Assembly: GCA_025094145.1 (NCBI GenBank)
Contig: JALLLS010000054.1
Span: forward strand, 124,001 to 188,000
Source: Spinellus fusiger
Taxonomy: Eukaryota; Mucoromycota; Mucoromycetes; Mucorales; Phycomycetaceae
Length of the DNA stretch: 64,000 bases
Direction of reading: 5' to 3'
The first letter of the stretch is position 1; every line of letters starts with the position of its first letter. The position numbers were made by a program, and so were the translations under genes. This document shows, in pieces, positions 1 to 9,838 of this stretch. The notes under the pieces were generated by a model. That model was not told where the DNA came from and did not search any database. It was given only the letters and a program-made list of their open reading frames with translations.

Positions 1-910
1 GTACTGGGGACTGAGTTTTGTGAATGAGTTGCGTCGTGTGTGTGAGGAGTTTGGTCAGCGCATGTCGATTCCTGAGTTGGATGCTGCCAGTGTGTTGGAA
101 AGGGCCAGAGCCTCCACCAAGAAGAAGCTGGTGCTGCTCGATTATGATGGCACCCTCACCACCACCCACAAGCTGCCCGAATTTGCCAAGCCTTCTCAAA
201 CAGTGCTGGACCATCTCAAGACCTTTGCCTCTCAACCCGATACTTTTGTGTACATTCTATCGGGGCGTGGTCGTCATCATCTAGACGAGTGGTTTGAGTC
301 GACGGGCGTGGGTCTGTCAGCAGAACATGGCTGCTTCTACAAACATCCTGCCACCATCCGAGACCACCTCCACCCCACTGACACCAACGACGGCAAGCTC
401 ATCAAAGAAGAAGACAACCAGTGGTTCTGTCTAGTGGAGCAGGTGGATCCCAGCTGGAAGGAGACCATCCGCCCTCTCTTCCAGCACTACACTGAGCGCA
501 CACCAGGCTCCTTTATTGAAGAAAAGGAAATCAATCTGACATGGCACTACCGTAATGCAGATCCAGAGTTTGGCAGCTGGCAGGCGACAGAACTGCAAGT
601 CAATTTAGAAAAGCTACTGAGTCATATGGCACTGTCCATTGTCCTGGGCAACAAGACATTGGAGCTTCGTCCCTCTTCTATTGACAAATCAACGGCTGTA
701 CGCAGTATTCTCAAAGACCTGCAGCTGTCTAGTTTGGATTTCATTCTTTGCATTGGGGACGGAAAAACAGATGAGGTTGTGTTTTCTCTCCTGAATGAAA
801 TTCCCCATGCCATTACAAGCACAGTAGGAAAGAAACAGACAGAAGCACAGAGTTACATTCCAACCGTAGACAAAGTCAACAAGTTGGTAGAGGATCTTGG
901 CAAGTTATAG
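1..910 (+). CDS. TPS2: Trehalose-6-phosphate phosphatase (TPS/TPP family), C-terminal part; 5' end outside window
   Basis: Removes phosphate from trehalose-6-phosphate, the last step of trehalose synthesis in stress tolerance. The frame is open from base 2, and its first residues (YWGLSFVNELRR) look like the end of the preceding glucosyltransferase-like domain, so the window holds only the last roughly 300 residues of a larger protein; fungal Tps2 is about 900 aa. HAD-phosphatase motifs are visible: LLDYDGTLTT (catalytic DxDxT) about 37 residues after the first in-window Met, then ILSGRGR, LELRPSSIDKSTAV and the metal-binding CIGDGKTDE near the end. There is no intron in this stretch. It ends with TAG at 908-910, and an AATAAA-like signal follows near 969. 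It could also be a regulatory Tsl1-type subunit, but the intact catalytic motifs favour the phosphatase. Confidence 0.9.
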   Translation, partial: YWGLSFVNELRRVCEEFGQRMSIPELDAASVLERARASTKKKLVLLDYDGTLTTTHKLPEFAKPSQTVLDHLKTFASQPDTFVYILSGRGRHHLDEWFESTGVGLSAEHGCFYKHPATIRDHLHPTDTNDGKLIKEEDNQWFCLVEQVDPSWKETIRPLFQHYTERTPGSFIEEKEINLTWHYRNADPEFGSWQATELQVNLEKLLSHMALSIVLGNKTLELRPSSIDKSTAVRSILKDLQLSSLDFILCIGDGKTDEVVFSLLNEIPHAITSTVGKKQTEAQSYIPTVDKVNKLVEDLGKL

Positions 911-992
911 GGGAAAAAGGCCCCTTGTAAGAATACCCAATTTATTTTCCATGTCCCTTCCCATCACCTAATAAATGACCATGAAAGATAGT

Positions 993-1027
<35 letters not shown>

Positions 1028-1534
1028 ATAAAGTATAAAATATAAAATATAAAATATAAAAAATAAAAAAGAATAAAAAAAAACAAAAAAATAAAAAAAT
1101 ATAAAAATAAAAAAATCAAGAAAAGAGTCCAGTCCTTTATATATTTTTATATATTTTTATATATAAATATAAATATAAATATATTAATAGAAGCACCGCA
1201 CTTTGTCGTTGAGTTGAACTTACTTGTTCTTTGTCATGAAAGTCTTTGTCAATAGATACAGTGTTTTTGTCACATTGAGCTTCATGTATTCCAGGTCTAG
1301 AAGTTGTATATTGCCTTGTTGCTGATGACAATAGAAAACACAGAAACACAGAAACCATATAAAAATGTAGCCATATACCATGGAGCACACAGTCATGTAT
1401 TTAGTATAGTAGTGTTTGGTATAGGTAATAGTAATAGTAATAGTTATGGGTATTGTAGAGAACAGAATGGAGTGTATTAGTATAGTATAGTAAAAAAAAA
1501 CAAAAAAAAGAGTATGTGCATAAGTACATGTGTA
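911..1534. other. Intergenic, AT-rich, convergent 3' ends
   Basis: This lies between the stops of the trehalose phosphatase (+) and the RasGAP (-). It holds an (AT)n run near 998-1023, A-rich low-complexity sequence to about 1180, and repeated ATAGTA-type words near 1420-1490. No gene is visible. Confidence 0.7.
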
Positions 1535-4414
1535 TCAACCACAGAGTGATCTCTCCAAACTTACCCTCTCTAAAAGATCATCCAACTTCAAATCAATCTC
1601 AAGCACTGGCCGCTCTCTTCCCTTGTAATGCAATGAAATGATAAATGTCCCAGGCAAAGGAGACAGAATCATCAGGAATATATTACACCTTCGATGTTCT
1701 GCCACCTCTGTCTCAGCAATCACACCCTCCCTCTCCAGTTGCTGATGGGTGAATTTAAAGGGTCCTTGGAGATGCTGCTGCTGTTGTGATTTTGTCTTCT
1801 TGGTGGACTTTCCATCCACAAGCGCCACTCCTAATCCAATTTGTTTTTCTGGAAACACATCGCTTGGTTGTGCCAGGTCCTGTGTGCTGCCTGTACTGAG
1901 CATACGCACATTCTGCAGATACGCCCTATAGCTCTCCAACTGACTGTTTAAATAGTTGTTGTGGTCCAGAATGGTCTTGTAAACACTCTCAAGACTCTGC
2001 AACTCCTCCATCACCTTGTCTTTGAGATCTCCCAGGTGAGCCAGCTCTTGAGTAATCTCTTCTACCAGTACGCCGTAGTTGTCTTTTGGGTGAACGATGT
2101 CCAGCTTCTGCAGTTCTTCCAGCATGTCGACTATTTTGCAGGCCTTGTTGACCAGCAGTGTGTCTTTGGAGGCCTTGGCAGCAGAGACAACAGTGTCCAG
2201 TTGGAAGGGACGAGGAAGGTGGGTCAATGAACGGATGATTTGTACAAACAAAGCCTTTGTTTCCATGTACACCACGTCGCTCTGAGCAATGTTGTTTTCT
2301 GACATGAGGGCCATGGTGAGATCTGGATCCATAGACATTCCATTGTTTTTATTATCATCATTATTATTATCATTATTATTATCATCATCATTATCATCAT
2401 TATCATTATTATCATCATTAGTACGTCTTTTTTCTTCTTCTTTCTATTTCTATTTCTATTTCTTTCTTCTTTTCTGGATGGATAGATGGGCTAGAAAGAA
2501 AGAGTCACTTGCCTTGAATAGGGATTTCCCAACGACTGAACAGTGGCAAAGAAAGGGCCTTGTTCTGTTGGCGTGTTACTTGTGCTGGTACACTCCCAAT
2601 CTCAGTGACAAGCATCCTCAAATGATCTGTGGGCCGAGGACTCAAGACATCAATGTGTTGCTGAAGAAGAGAGAGCGTATTGTAGATCTCATTCGGAGTA
2701 ATGCTAATCACAATGTCCTTCTTCGATAATGTCATGTACTGGTCCATCTCCAGGCTCTCATAAAAGTCTCCTACTTCACACAAATCATTCAAAAACCGAT
2801 TGATCCTTTGCTTATTTCTTTCCACAAAGACATTGGTAGGCATCATGTACGACTCCTTGGCATACACTGGCTTGTTGGCAAGGTTCTGGAGCATTTTAGC
2901 AATCAGAGTGAGAACAGTCCGAGGATGTTGACTAGGCACTCCCTCCACCAACATGTAGGCCTGAGGAGTGACAATGGCAGGATTGACAAAGCGAAGAAAG
3001 AAGAAGCCACCAATCATGGAGGTAATGGCATGGTCTGATGCTTCAGGATATCTTCGTCGTGTAAGGGATCGAATCTGTTTGCAGATCCACCGAATGCCAT
3101 AAGGCACCTTGTCCAGAGAGTCAAGGATGGTGTTGAGGAACATTTCTGCCGTTTCAATGAGCTTTGTGATGCGTGGTTGGAGAATGGATTGCAAGTACGG
3201 GTTAGACTGCATGGATTCTACAGGGATACCTCTTTCCAGTCCTTCTGCCTCTGCCTGGAGGGGATCCATGGATATCAGTAGTTCTTTATGGACCTACGTT
3301 GATCAGTTGAATGAGGGTTTGGATTGGCCCTCCCGCCATAAGACATTACCTTGAGGGGATTGATTTGTAGGTTGAGGTCTGTCTGTTCTATTAGGTGGTT
3401 GATTTTGTCAGAGAGAACCTTTCTTAGGTAGGATTGTCCGGGGCCTCTTCGTGTGTAGGTTGTCATCATGCGAGAGACAGGTGTATTGGCACGCAGTAAT
3501 GAGCCAAATTCCGAGGTGGTTTCGAATTGAGCAGCCAGGACGTTCTGTAGAGGGCAATGCATGGATAGACATGTTGCATTTATAACATTTAGATATAGAT
3601 TATGCTTAGATAAGTAAACACAATAAACACAGTGCCATTATGACTTGCCTGGAACATTGTCAGTAGCAAATGCTCTTCTCTGCTCTCATACTGGTTTCCA
3701 TACAGTGTAAACATCACTGTTTGTAGTAAAGCGTCAATTTCAGACAGCCTTACTAATCTACAGAGAGTAGCAATATGACGAGGCTCACACTGAAGGAGAA
3801 AGAACAGGTTGCCGTAGTGCTGCATTTTTCTCTCATCCAAGTAATGGGCTTCACTCTCTTCATCTTGTTCTTCCAAATGAGACTGCACTTCTGTTTGCTA
3901 TAGTCATGGCAAAAAGAAAAAGAAAAGGAAAACAAAGTGTATATATAAGTGTATATATAAGTGTGTAGGTGTGTTGGGTGCATGCCTAGTCAGAAAAGAA
4001 GAAGAAAAAAGAAAAAAGAAAAAGGTAAGCTTACTTCATCTAGTGCCATTCTGTTTTGTATCAACAGAGCAATTCTTGAGTCCAAGAACCGAACGTCTCT
4101 CTCCAACATAAAGTTCTTCTTTGACTGTGCTGATATATTGGATTTGAAGTCTCTTAATGTACGCTGGGCTACATGTGTCAGTCGCAATCCAGAAGTGGAG
4201 GTGTCTTACCGAGGGCAAGCTCATCTTCAATTTCTACGTCCTGTTCAGCTGCTAATGAGTAGAAGACCGAGACATCGTAGCGATGAGACTGCTTTCCTCT
4301 TTTGAGTGCGTGTGTGCTGTGGTGGTTGTTGGCAGCAGCCGCCGCCATGGCTCTGCTGACAATGGTGCTATTGTTGAGGTCCATAGAAATGCGTCTGTTG
4401 GGTAGTAAAGACAT
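1535..4414 (-). CDS. gap1: Ras GTPase-activating protein, Gap1/Sar1 (IQGAP-like RasGAP) family
   Basis: Predicted to accelerate GTP hydrolysis by Ras and so switch off Ras signalling. Six exons on the minus strand join in frame: 4414-4210, 4168-4035, 3897-3649, 3544-3350, 3293-2513 and 2322-1535. The product is 783 aa, close to fission yeast Gap1. The RasGAP domain covers roughly residues 140-470. The arginine-finger region reads [15 protein letters not shown] near residue 214, and the conserved [12 protein letters not shown] is near residue 360. The C-terminal third is the RasGAP-C/IQGAP-like helical region followed by a beta-rich end. There is no calponin or IQ region, so it is Gap1-like rather than a full IQGAP. 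Introns 3 and 5 use GC donors (CAG|GCAAGT and AAG|GCAAGT); the frame and the IQGAP alignment across [14 protein letters not shown] support them. The last intron contains an ATT/ATC microsatellite. Confidence 0.88.
2341..2420. repeat. (ATT/ATC)n microsatellite in RasGAP intron 5
   Basis: An imperfect trinucleotide tract of ATT and ATC units lies inside the 190-nt GC-AG intron, which is the longest intron of this gene. Confidence 0.85.
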
Positions 4415-4685
4415 GTCCACTGTAGTTGGACAAGCCAGGGCAAAAATAAGTTGTGAAGAGGTAGCACGAACAAAGCACCCACTTTCTCGATCACTGGTGG
4501 AGATTGAATTAGGGAGCAGCGAAAGAAGTGTGTAAATAAGCGTGCAAGTGTAGTGAAGTACAAATAAGAAAGGAAAAAAAAAGAAAGAAAGAAAAAAAAA
4601 GAAAGAAAAAAAAAGAAAGAAAGAAAAAAAAAAAAGAAAGAAAAAAAGAAAGAAAAAAAAATAGAATGTTGCCTGTCTATCCTTA
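4415..4685. other. Upstream region of the RasGAP gene with a purine tract
   Basis: The 5' region of the RasGAP gene (minus strand). A run of A and AAAG units at about 4570-4663 gives a nearly pure purine strand. It ends about 20 bp before the mobile element at 4686, so little original promoter sequence lies between gene and element. No gene is visible. Confidence 0.6.
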
Positions 4686-5659
4686 CACACCAGGAGGTCT
4701 TTAGGATATAAAAGGAAATAGTCAAACTACAATTGTTTAAGAAATGACATCGATTTGAAAAGGAGCAAAAAAAGTGAAATGTATTCATGTTAGTTCTTAA
4801 ATAAAGATTATTATGTAGATTTACCTGTAAATATCTGAATCCCATAGGAAACCACTTTCGATGTGGCGATATATGATATGAATACAAATATCTATTCTTA
4901 TGTGACTGTATAGATATTCTTTGGTGCATTCACATCTCTGTTCCAAACAATTCCACAACTTTGGTAAGCATGGATACTGTTGAAATACACTAATACCTCG
5001 GTGAGGTTATTTGTGTTATAAGTGTAGTAGATCTTAAGAACAGAAATAAGAGTAACTGTTAGAAGAGCTTTTCATCTGGGCTTGAGTTCAATGTAATCCA
5101 CAAGACATAGTAATGACTCTTTTTCTAATAGATTATATATAGACTATTATTATCAAGACAAGTATTAAGTACAAGGTAAGCATACTATCTCTCTTGATTG
5201 AATTATTACTAATACACTCTTCTGTTATTATATAAGTAAAGACTCTTCTCAGGTCAGTCCCAAGTAGTCTTCTATACTGTCAACGGTGTCTAGGGTGTAT
5301 TCCCAAGCATAGTAATATATATCCCAAGAATAAAGCATAAGGCTTTTAGAGTGTATTTACTATTGCTATGAAGGAATACGCCTAGAACAGTAGTAGCTAT
5401 AGTAATAGCATAGCATTAGCTACAGTATTATTAGCTATATTATTATAATAAACAATTTTATCCATCAACAATTTTATTCATAAACAATATATTTTACTGA
5501 TAATACAATTTGATATTGAGGTATTCCACAAAAGGAAATAATATTTTGGATACTTGCAAACCTTTGATTTTAAATACAGATCCATAAAAGGCAACTTTTT
5601 TTGTAATGTAAAAGGAAGGAGATATCAGCGCTTAAAGGCCAGAAAAATCTCCTAGTGTG
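4686..5659 (-). mobile_element. Decayed Fanzor-carrying transposon, copy 2 (inverted relative to copy 1)
   Basis: This is an inverted, shorter relative of the element at 34194-35586. Its ends are CACACCAGGAGGTC (4686 inward) and, read from the other end, CACACTAGGAGAT (5659 inward). They match the inverted termini of copy 1, and both sides are flanked by TA (4684-4685 and 5660-5661). About 115 bp at the coding-proximal end and about 350 bp at the other end, including a short coding remnant, match copy 1; the middle is shortened and diverged. The TA target and the terminal inverted repeats resemble Tc1/mariner-type integration, but no DDE transposase is present, so mobility would have needed help in trans. 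The family assignment is inference. Confidence 0.75.
4898..5032 (-). pseudogene. Fanzor (TnpB-like) nuclease C-terminal remnant
   Basis: In the frame homologous to the intact zinc-ribbon exon of the copy at 35181-35366, this stretch reads IYYTYNTNNLTEVLVYF, then SCGIVWNRDVNAPKN, and stops at 4898-4900. Three of the four zinc-ribbon cysteines have become tyrosine (TGC/TGT to TAC/TAT). The RuvC-III aspartate in NRDVNA is kept here, while copy 1 has lost it. The stop comes early compared with copy 1. Nothing upstream forms a long frame, so it is a dead fragment. Confidence 0.7.
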
Positions 5660-6064
5660 TAGAGACTTCTGTGACCACTCTTCACCGTCAGTCACACTTT
5701 AGTGTCTATTTCCTCTGTTCTATTTTATTTGTCCAATCCTCCCTTGATATTATCTCCATCACCATGGATACAAAAGGCATCCACGGGTGACTTGTTTCTA
5801 ACTACCCTATAGATGACTACAGATGGCCTGTTTATGTACAGCCAAAAAGAGGTGTCTCATGCCTTTGCCTGTTCCCTCCCCTCTTTCTTTCCTTCTCAAT
5901 ACACACCTTAAAAGGCATTTCTCCTTGTCTATTCAGTAGAGTAATTATAGTCATAGCAATTATAGTCATAGCAACAATAGCCACTATGCAATCATATTCA
6001 ATCTGGTCTCCTTACACACAGTAGAAATAACGATGCATTGTATATTTTTATTGAGTTGGATTGT
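5660..6064. other. Intergenic, downstream of eL8
   Basis: This is 3' flanking DNA of the ribosomal protein gene on the minus strand, beginning at the border of the mobile element. I see no coding potential. A short tandem duplication of an ATTATAGTCATAGCA-like unit occurs around 5942-5973. Confidence 0.55.
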
Positions 6065-6975
6065 TTACTGACGAGCAGCAATTTCCTTGGCAGCCAAAGC
6101 AGCACGCTTGGCCATCTTAGCCTGGGACTTGGGGCCGTTGATACCGCCACCCCAGATACGTCTGTGCTCCTCCCACTTGTCGCCAAAGTTGGTCTTGACA
6201 GCAGACACAAGGTTAGCAAACTCAGCTTTGTCAGCCTCCTTGAGGTCGGTGAAGGCAAGAGCAGTGGCAGTCTTCTTGTGGACGACAGTACCAAGACGAG
6301 CCTTGCCCTTGACAATGCAGTAAGGAATGCCCATCTTGCGGCACAAGGCAGGCAAGTAGAGAACCAACTCAATAGGATCAACATCATCAGCAATCACCAC
6401 CAACTGAGCCTTCTTGGCTTCAATCAAGGCAACAATGTGGTTGATACCGTACTTTACAACAACGGGCTTGTCGGTCTTCATGGCCTCCTTCTTCTCGGCC
6501 TTGGCAGCGGCAACAGCACGGAGACGGTCCTTCTTCTCAGCTTTGGTCTCGGGTCTGTACTTGTTGGCAAGCTTGAACAGCTGGGTGGCAGTGTTCTTGT
6601 CTAACACCTGGGTGAACTGGTTCAGAGCAGGGGGGACCTTGAGGCGCTGGTAGATGATTTTCTTCTGGCGCTGAAGACGGACGTATGCGGGCCACTTGAC
6701 GAAGCGAGAGACATCGCGCTTGTGTTGGACATCCTGACCAATGCCAAAGTTCTTGGGACGCTTCTCAATGAGAGGGTTCACGGGAGCTTTGGTGGTCTGC
6801 TTTCCCTTGATAGGGTAAGGGGCAGGGGCAACCTTCTTGCCAACAGCTTTCTTAGTGGGGGCCTATAGATATGCTGCTGTCAGTGGGATGGAGATGGAGA
6901 TGGGTGTTATAATGAGGATGCATGGATAGATGCACTGATGAGGATGGTCTATAGTGGGCGGATGATGTTTACCAT
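6065..6975 (-). CDS. RPL8: 60S ribosomal protein eL8 (L7Ae family)
   Basis: A structural protein of the large ribosomal subunit in the L7Ae/L30e RNA-binding family. Exon 1 contributes only the start codon (6975-6973, followed by donor GTAAAC). Exon 2 runs 6862-6065, starting [13 protein letters not shown] and ending at TAA. The product is 266 aa, the same length as human eL8. The core reads [20 protein letters not shown], then [20 protein letters not shown] and [16 protein letters not shown], all diagnostic. A start-codon-only first exon separated from the body by an intron is a common layout for fungal ribosomal protein genes. Codon use is strongly biased towards C/G-ending codons compared with neighbours, as expected for high expression. 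Confidence 0.95.
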
Positions 6976-7042
6976 GGATAAAGATGCACGAAAAGAGGAG
7001 GATGGATTCTACAAGAGGCTTGGTGCTATTACTCTGATCTTC

Positions 7043-7077
7043 AGGTTCCGGTAGATCATGTGATACCACCGGAACCT
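7043..7077. promoter_or_regulatory. Perfect 10-bp inverted repeat upstream of eL8
   Basis: AGGTTCCGGT (7043-7052) and ACCGGAACCT (7068-7077) are separated by 15 bp. The structure lies 68-102 bp upstream of the eL8 start codon and 10 bp beyond the stop of the PPR gene. It could be a dimeric regulator site, or a hairpin in the 3' end of the PPR transcript. Function is inferred from position only. Confidence 0.45.
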
Positions 7078-7086
7078 ATGCTTTAT

Positions 7087-8507
7087 TTATCGTTGCTTGA
7101 ATTTTTTATATTGGGTGTTCTTTTGAAATGCGGCCTTTTTCTTAAGCCATAAGTACACGAAAGAGGTGCCTTCATCGAACTCCAGAGCGGTGAATTTCTT
7201 CAATGCCATGTCACAGTACTCAACGCCCAGTTGGTACTGGGTGAGACCCCCACAGAAGCGCAGAATGCCGTAGAGTGCTTTAGGGGTCATTTCATAGTTG
7301 TAGCAGGGGAAGGGCGTGGCGTCGAGTTTCTGTGTTGCTAATGTCGCTGCTACCTTGGGTGGTCTGAGGCCATACAGACGCTCTACTGTCTCCACACCAA
7401 ACCACAGATCATTGCTGTCTGTGGCTGTTTTTGTTAGAGAGAGGAAGAAGGCAGTGATGAGTGTGTCGTCAGGAACAAATCTAGAGCTGTTTTTGCTGTG
7501 CTGGTTGCCTGTGATTCTCTGTTGTATAAGAGCAGTCTCAGAACTGAATACCTTTGCTGCCTTTTGAGACAGTCCACTCTCCAACAGTAGTGGAGAACAT
7601 ACCTTGTTCTTTTCATAGGTAGTCCTGTCCTCATCCACTCTGTCCATAATACGATCCCACAGTGCCTTTACTGCCTCCACGCCCTCACCCTCAGGCAGCT
7701 GTCGATAGCTCTCCATGGCAATCGTATAGGTGATGCTATCAGGGAGTGTTTTGTCCATGGAGCGAAGGGCTTGGTCGAGTTTGTCCACTCTGTTGTGTTT
7801 GGAATACACATCAAGAAGGGTGTTGAGATGGACAAGGGTGGGCTTCTGACCAAATGCCTCGATGCGTTTCATCCATTCTTCAGCCTTTTCCACAGCATCG
7901 GGCGATTTGCTGCTGCTCATGCACGACATGAGAAGGGTGAATGTGCGTTCGTTGGGCTCCAGGGCTTTTTTCCGTAGCTAATCCTCGCTGTTAGTATCAG
8001 CAAATCATCACAAGAATAGGAATAACAATAATAACAATAATAAAAGGGCATCAAGGGAGTATAGTACAGATTGTCACTTACCATAGGGAAAAGACTCTCT
8101 CCCAATTGACCTCTCTTCTCTTTGGAGCACTCGGCCAGAAGAATATTCCAAACAACAATCGACTGTAGGTGAGCAGGCAGTTTGTTGATAAAGTTAATAG
8201 CCTCGTTCAGTCCCTTTTTCATTATCAAAAGCGGTATGCGGGCAGAGGCAGTGTAGGGATCAGAAGGCAAGGTATAGAGATGGGCATCTGCTTCTCCTGC
8301 CTTGCTTTGGTAATGAGGTGCAAATGTTCGCTGTTGATAGGTCCTGGATTTGTCACTTTTTGTTGGTTCATTCGACACATGTGAAGATACTTTAGGTGTA
8401 GAATGATGCGTCACATAGGCATGTCGTGCTGTCCACTGGCACTGTCGAAGAAGAGGCGAGCGAAAGAAGGAGGATGGGACAAGACACTTGGAGGCAAGAG
8501 GAAGCAT
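7087..8507 (-). CDS. Pentatricopeptide-repeat (PPR)-like protein, probably mitochondrial
   Basis: Two exons, 8507-8082 and 7977-7087, separated by a 104-nt GTAAGT...TTAG intron, give 438 aa. The N-terminus (MLPLASKCLVPSSFFRS, then several Arg and few acidic residues) looks like a mitochondrial targeting peptide. The middle has tandem alpha-helical pairs typical of PPR proteins, for example VHLNTLLDVYSKHNRVDKL followed by PDSITYTIAMESYRQ. The C-terminus is basic (KKFKQR). Fungal PPR proteins of this sort act in mitochondrial RNA processing or translation, but I cannot name the target. A Met further upstream in frame precedes a hydrophobic stretch; I prefer the Met at 8507 because it gives a cleaner targeting peptide. 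Confidence 0.72.
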
Positions 8508-8645
8508 CAACACCAAACAAGTAAGAGTATATAAATGTATTAAGAAGAAAACAAAACAAAACAAATGTCTTGTCAAACTAACTAGGCCCTGTTATGATTT
8601 CTCTATGGCTTTGTGTAGTTTTCCCAGTGTGACGATGAAATGTGA

Positions 8646-9716
8646 CTATGAAAATGGAATGTCCTTGGCACTGACAAACTCCACCCAGAGATCGGTGGTG
8701 CGCTGGTGCTGTCGAGTGTCTTGGCTCGTGCTGAGGAGAATGCCCAGGTGACTGTCGTTTGGGGAAGGAGCAAGCACAACCTCCAGTCCGTGGGCTCTTG
8801 CCTTTTCTGCCAAATAGCCTGCATCATCCAAAAGGACCTCCTTGCCACCGACAAGAATCAGGAGACGTCGTGGGAGACAGGAGGAGAGACGTGTGGGTGC
8901 AGTGAACAGTTGGTAGGCCATGTCATGGCTGTCTTGGCTGTACACTCTCTCCATGTGGTTCAGAGCAGCAGGGGTGATATAGTCACTAGAGGCATTGTTC
9001 TGCCACGATGTTCCGCCTGCCTCCAGACCTGTGTAGGGAGACACACAGACAAGTCCTAGTGGGCGTGGCGTGGGGTGAGGGGAGGGGCGGCTCATGAGGG
9101 TGTCGAGAAGAGCAGCCACGCCTGTATCGTCTGCTCCCAGAATGAGTCTTTGCATAGGCACCTGGAGTGTTTCTACCAGCCAGTCATACGTGTGTGCCAG
9201 TTCCTTGGTGACAGTACAGGCACGCTGGTCTTGTCCTTGGCCTATAGAGCAGTGTCAATAGTCCCTGTTGGGAACAGGTGCAGACTCATGCCATCTACAG
9301 GCTTACTGTGGTGGCTAATGAAAAATACACAACGCATGCCCTTGTCTGCTTCCAAGGCACGAATCCATGCAATGAACTTGGGAATGTACAATCCACCGAG
9401 ATGAAAGCGGAATCCACCTCCTGTTCAGAATGAGTCCGTGTTCTGCTGGCCCGGTGTCGGGCTTACCTGGCACCCACAGCACCACTCTGTCACTGGCACG
9501 CACAGAGTCATACAGTGCCTCTTTCTTCTGCTGTCCAACCCCTTCTCCTACCCACACACCATGCTTCTCTGGGTGGATCCAGTGACGGCTGAATCCAAAC
9601 GTCACTTTTCCCAACCAATAGATCAGCAACTGTGCATGGTGTGCTGAGGGAGTGCTAAAGGCTATTCTAAGAACACACGTCACACACCATGACCAAAAAG
9701 AATAAAGAAAAGACAT
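8646..9716 (-). CDS. Alpha/beta-hydrolase-like protein (hormone-sensitive lipase / steryl deacetylase type), nucleophile apparently replaced
   Basis: Three exons, 9716-9467, 9420-9307 and 9241-8646, give 319 aa. The oxyanion-hole motif of the HSL family appears as VLWVPGGGF near residues 79-87. The region of the nucleophile elbow, normally GDSAGG, reads LILGADDTGVAAL near 155-167, so the catalytic serine position is occupied by Asp. The C-terminal part reads LLILVGGKEVLLDDAGYL near 247-265, where an acidic catalytic residue is expected, and ends with a plausible His in NDSHLG near 286. The fold is therefore recognisable while the triad is altered. An N-terminal hydrophobic stretch (FLYSFWSWCVTCVL) could be a membrane anchor. 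It may be a pseudo-enzyme or use another nucleophile. The last intron (9306-9242) is the least certain junction. Confidence 0.68.
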
Positions 9717-9838
9717 CAAGAGAAAGAAGATATAAATATAAATATATCTATAAAGCCACAAGCTATGTCTGTGGGGAGGATGTTGAATAGCTGTGATATC
9801 ACGTGTAATTATCAAAGAACGCCCTCTTCTTATTTCTG

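Noticed and set aside
4252..4929. Minus-strand frames of 170-225 codons rich in Phe/Leu/Ser
   Set aside because: They run through the AAAG purine tract and the end of the Fanzor element; the real coding sequence in this area is RasGAP exon 1 (4414-4210).
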